DNA of 64,000 nt from Kingella pumchi. GTDB lineage: Bacteria > Pseudomonadota > Gammaproteobacteria > Burkholderiales > Neisseriaceae. Below the pieces are notes generated by a model. That model saw only the letters and a list, made by a program, of their open reading frames with translations, had not been told where the DNA came from and did not search any database. The DNA is taken from NCBI RefSeq assembly GCF_022288825.1, contig NZ_JAKOOW010000025.1, forward strand, positions 13,690 to 77,689, written 5' to 3'. The position numbers were made by a program, and so were the translations under genes. Shown one piece after another: positions 61,679-64,000 of this stretch (within the stretch, counting starts at the first letter, position 1; every line of letters starts with the position of its first letter).

Positions 61679-63499
61679 ATGCCTGCTTCCCGCCGATATT
61701 TGAAACCTGCCTGCCTGATGCTGCTGCTGGCGTTTTCAGGCAGCCTGAAAGCCCAAACTGCCGATAGCGGCGAGAAGGTTTACCGGCCGTCGGTAAAAAT
61801 CCGCTATTCCGAAGAGGAAAAGGCGGCGGAAGTGGCGCGGCGCGGTGCGATTGTCGATCACACCCAATATCTGTTTGCGCTGCTGTCGGCCGAAATCGCG
61901 CTGAACAAAGGCGACATTACCAGCGCCATCGGCACCTATCTGCATGTGCTGCGCGAAACACACGACCCGCAGGTGGCCGAACGGGCGATGGAATTGTCGA
62001 TTTCCGTGCGCGCCTATCCGGTGGCCGACGCGGTGTACAAAAAATGGCTGGAAACCAAGCCGGAAGCCACGCCGGAGCACCGCCGTCTGACTTGGATCCA
62101 CGCGCTCTCGCAAGGCGAGTGGGACGCCGTGCTGGCCGGCATGCCGCAGGTGATGGAAGAGGCCGGTGAAGAGCGGCGGCCGAAACTTTTTGTACTGTTG
62201 ACGCAGATGGGCGCCGCTAATCCCGACCTGTTGGCCAAAGGCGGCGATGCCGTTGCCAAAACCGTGAGCCGTTACGACACCCTGCCCGAGGCGCTGATTG
62301 CCGATCTGCTGTTTCACAGCGATGCCAAAGGCAAAGAGCAGGCGGCGGCGGATTTGAAAAAGCTGTCCGCGCTTGACGTGCCGCCGGCGCTGTTTGCCGT
62401 GATCGATGCCGTGGCGCGCATCAACGGCGAGCCGTTCAAAAAGTTTTTCGACGGCGCGGAAAAGCAGGAACTGAAACGCGAATGGCGTCTGCTGGAAGTG
62501 GACGTGCTGACCCGCAGCGGCGATTACGCCAAAGCCAACCGCCGCCTGCAAAAGCTGCTGGGCGACGCGCCCAGCGCCCAGCTTTATCTTCAGGCTGCCG
62601 GTTTGGCCAAAGAGCGCAAAAGCCCGATGAACACCGTGCTGGGCTATATCGAAAAAGCCTACCAGAGCGGCACCGACGAAGAAAAATCCCGTGCTGCGCT
62701 GCTGGCTTCGACCATGCTGTGGGGCGAAGACCGCTATGTTGAGGCGGAAAAATGGGCGAAAAAAATCACCAACCGCGAATACCGTTTCGACCGCGCCGTG
62801 CTGCTGGCCAATCTGGCCGGCTCGCAAAAACAGTGGCCGCGCGTCAAACTGCTGGTGCAGCAGGCCAAGAAAATGCCCGAAAAGAGCGGCCGTTTCTTTG
62901 AAGCCAAAGACTTGGACGGTGCCTATATCTCCGCCGTCAGCGAATCGCAGCCGCCGGCGCAGGCCGTGCAGACGCTGGGCGCCCTGATTGCCCAGGCCGA
63001 GCGCAGCCGCCCAGGCACCGAGCGCAACCGCTATCTGGGCATGCTGCTGCTGCAGCGCGGCCTGATTTACAGCGACAAGCTCAAGCAAAACGCCAAAGCC
63101 ATCGCCGATTTCCGCCGCAATCTCGAACTCAACCCCGGCAGCGCCGAAGCGCAAAACTCGCTCGGTTACACCCTGCTCGAAAGTGGCACGGGCAATGTGG
63201 ACGAAGCCTTCAAGCTGATCCAGAGCGCCTACCGCCAGCGTCCCGACAGCGTGGAAATCAACGACAGTATGGGCTGGGCTTACTTCAAAAAAGGCGATGC
63301 CGAAAACGCGCTGCCCTATCTGGAATACGCCTACCGCAACAAAAAAGACCCCGAAGTTGCCGCCCATTTGGGCGAGGCTTATTGGGCGCTGGAGCAAAAA
63401 GAGCGCGCCCGCGAAGTATGGCGCGAAGGCTGGCAGAAAGACCCCAAACACGCCGTGTTGGCCGCCGTGCTGAAAAAATACGGCATCGTTTTCAAATAA
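61679..63499 (+). CDS. Large exported tetratricopeptide-repeat protein
   Basis: A 606-residue protein with an N-terminal signal (MPASRRYLKPACLMLLLAFSGSLKAQ; a lipobox is not evident) and helical repeats throughout, clearest in the last 200 residues (AIADFRRNLELNPGSAEAQNSLGYTLLE; NDSMGWAYFKKGDAENALPYLEYAYR). Such proteins occur upstream of lolB in neisseriae and are outer-membrane-linked. The ATG at 61679 has better spacing to TGAGG than the ATG at 61673. An uptake sequence in the signal encodes FSGSLK. Confidence 0.85.
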   Translation: MPASRRYLKPACLMLLLAFSGSLKAQTADSGEKVYRPSVKIRYSEEEKAAEVARRGAIVDHTQYLFALLSAEIALNKGDITSAIGTYLHVLRETHDPQVAERAMELSISVRAYPVADAVYKKWLETKPEATPEHRRLTWIHALSQGEWDAVLAGMPQVMEEAGEERRPKLFVLLTQMGAANPDLLAKGGDAVAKTVSRYDTLPEALIADLLFHSDAKGKEQAAADLKKLSALDVPPALFAVIDAVARINGEPFKKFFDGAEKQELKREWRLLEVDVLTRSGDYAKANRRLQKLLGDAPSAQLYLQAAGLAKERKSPMNTVLGYIEKAYQSGTDEEKSRAALLASTMLWGEDRYVEAEKWAKKITNREYRFDRAVLLANLAGSQKQWPRVKLLVQQAKKMPEKSGRFFEAKDLDGAYISAVSESQPPAQAVQTLGALIAQAERSRPGTERNRYLGMLLLQRGLIYSDKLKQNAKAIADFRRNLELNPGSAEAQNSLGYTLLESGTGNVDEAFKLIQSAYRQRPDSVEINDSMGWAYFKKGDAENALPYLEYAYRNKKDPEVAAHLGEAYWALEQKERAREVWREGWQKDPKHAVLAAVLKKYGIVFK

Positions 63500-63668
63500 A
63501 CCGTCCCCGCCCGCGCCCGTCGTCTGCCGAGCCGGCGGGCGTTTTCCCGCCTTCTTTGGCGGCTGATTAACCGTTTTCCCGCATTTTGTTTTTTCCAAAC
63601 CTGTTTGCCGTCTCGCGTGCAAGGTTCGCCGTGCCAAAGACGGCAGACAGGTTTTCAGGCTGCCTGAA

Positions 63669-64000
63669 ATGTCCTTTATCCTTTCCAAACAAGCCATTGC
63701 GGTGGCCGTGCTGCTGCTGGCCTTTGCCGGCGTGAAAACCGCCGCCGTGCTGTGGTGGCAGAACAGCCGCAGCGCCGAAGCTGCCGCCCAGCCGGTGGCC
63801 GCCTGCCGCGTCGAAGCCGGCGGCTGCCCCTTTCTCGGCAGCGCCCGTTTTCGTCTTGAAGGCGTGGGCGACGGCAAAGCGCCGTTTGCCATCCGCGCCG
63901 AGGGCGTGCCCGACAACATCGGCAGCGTCAGCGCGTCTTTCCGCATGGACGGCATGGACATGGGGTTCAACCGCTTTGATTTGGTGCGCAACGGCAGCGG
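63669..64000 (+). CDS. Start of an exported or membrane protein, cut by the window end
   Basis: The ATG at 63669 opens 110 codons without a stop. The start MSFILSKQAIAVAVLLLAFAG is a signal or membrane anchor. The rest has two close cysteines (ACRVEAGGCPF) and a beta-like segment (ARFRLEGVGDGKAPFAIRAEGVP). No family recognised. The uptake sequence GCAGGCTGCCTGAAA-like copy lies immediately before the ATG. Confidence 0.65.
   Translation, partial: MSFILSKQAIAVAVLLLAFAGVKTAAVLWWQNSRSAEAAAQPVAACRVEAGGCPFLGSARFRLEGVGDGKAPFAIRAEGVPDNIGSVSASFRMDGMDMGFNRFDLVRNGS

Noticed and set aside
61736..63991. 751-codon minus-strand frame opposite the TPR gene
   Set aside because: The plus-strand protein has a signal peptide and clear TPR pattern; the minus frame has neither.
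1..64000. tRNA, rRNA or tmRNA genes
   Set aside because: I looked for cloverleaf ends (CCA, GGTTCRANNCC) and rRNA signatures in the gaps and saw none; a covariance-model scan would be decisive.

Overview
The window looks like chromosomal DNA of a Neisseriaceae bacterium. Evidence: the 12-mer AGGCAGCCTGAA, or its complement, recurs between and inside genes throughout. This is the DNA uptake sequence (DUS) dialect known from Kingella and some rod-shaped Neisseria. Neisserial dRS3 repeats (ATTCCC-N8-GGGAAT) and neisserial gene orders are also present (nuoA-N with small intervening genes, pilT-pilU, rpsF-priB-rpsR-rplI). A second DUS dialect, AGGCCGTCTGAA, is seen only in roughly the first 24.4 kb. 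I found no rRNA, tRNA, insertion sequence, prophage or CRISPR array.

Layout. 0.1-5.0 kb: a three-gene restriction-modification-like operon with two methyltransferase-fold proteins and an 840-residue GIY-YIG nuclease/SF2 helicase. 5.2-8.2 kb: miaB (minus), an exported thioredoxin-like protein and dapD. 8.3-27.4 kb: all 14 complex I genes (nuoA to nuoN) in order on the plus strand, but split by long repeat-filled gaps and at least seven unrelated small genes: an exported protein, a GNAT acetyltransferase, a 31-residue lipoprotein, a GFA protein, a DUF1697 protein and a GIY-YIG protein inside, with a DUF2818 membrane protein after nuoN. A 27-bp perfect inverted repeat resembling a Fur box lies upstream of nuoA. 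28-33 kb: queC, nth, glmM, a DedA protein and anmK. 33.4-33.8 kb: rpmB-rpmG (minus).

34-37.6 kb: an exported protein of unknown function, terY-like and terA-like tellurite/stress genes, and a TetR regulator. 37.9-43.2 kb, minus strand: Nif3-like protein, a Blh-like phosphatase/sulfurtransferase, a lytic transglycosylase, tehB, rsgA, lapB and lapA. 43.4-47 kb: ilvE, then the type IV pilus retraction ATPases pilT and pilU. 47.2-56.2 kb: lpdA (minus), rraA, an OsmC-like protein, NfeD and SPFH membrane proteins, a membrane-anchored thioredoxin, an RlmL-like methyltransferase, a small lipoprotein, a VOC protein, pcm and terD. 56.4-64 kb: dinG, the rplI-rpsR-priB-rpsF operon (minus), mutM (minus), a large TPR protein and the start of an exported protein cut by the window end.

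How it works together: most of the window is housekeeping (respiration, translation, DNA repair, LPS control, pilus retraction and so DNA uptake). The accessory material is the restriction system, the tellurite/stress genes (terY, terA, terD, tehB) and the small genes lodged in the nuo locus. DUS pairs facing each other serve as likely transcription terminators almost everywhere. Several isolated DUS copies lie inside genes, where they encode SGCLK, GSLK or FQAA peptides and sometimes supply the stop codon.
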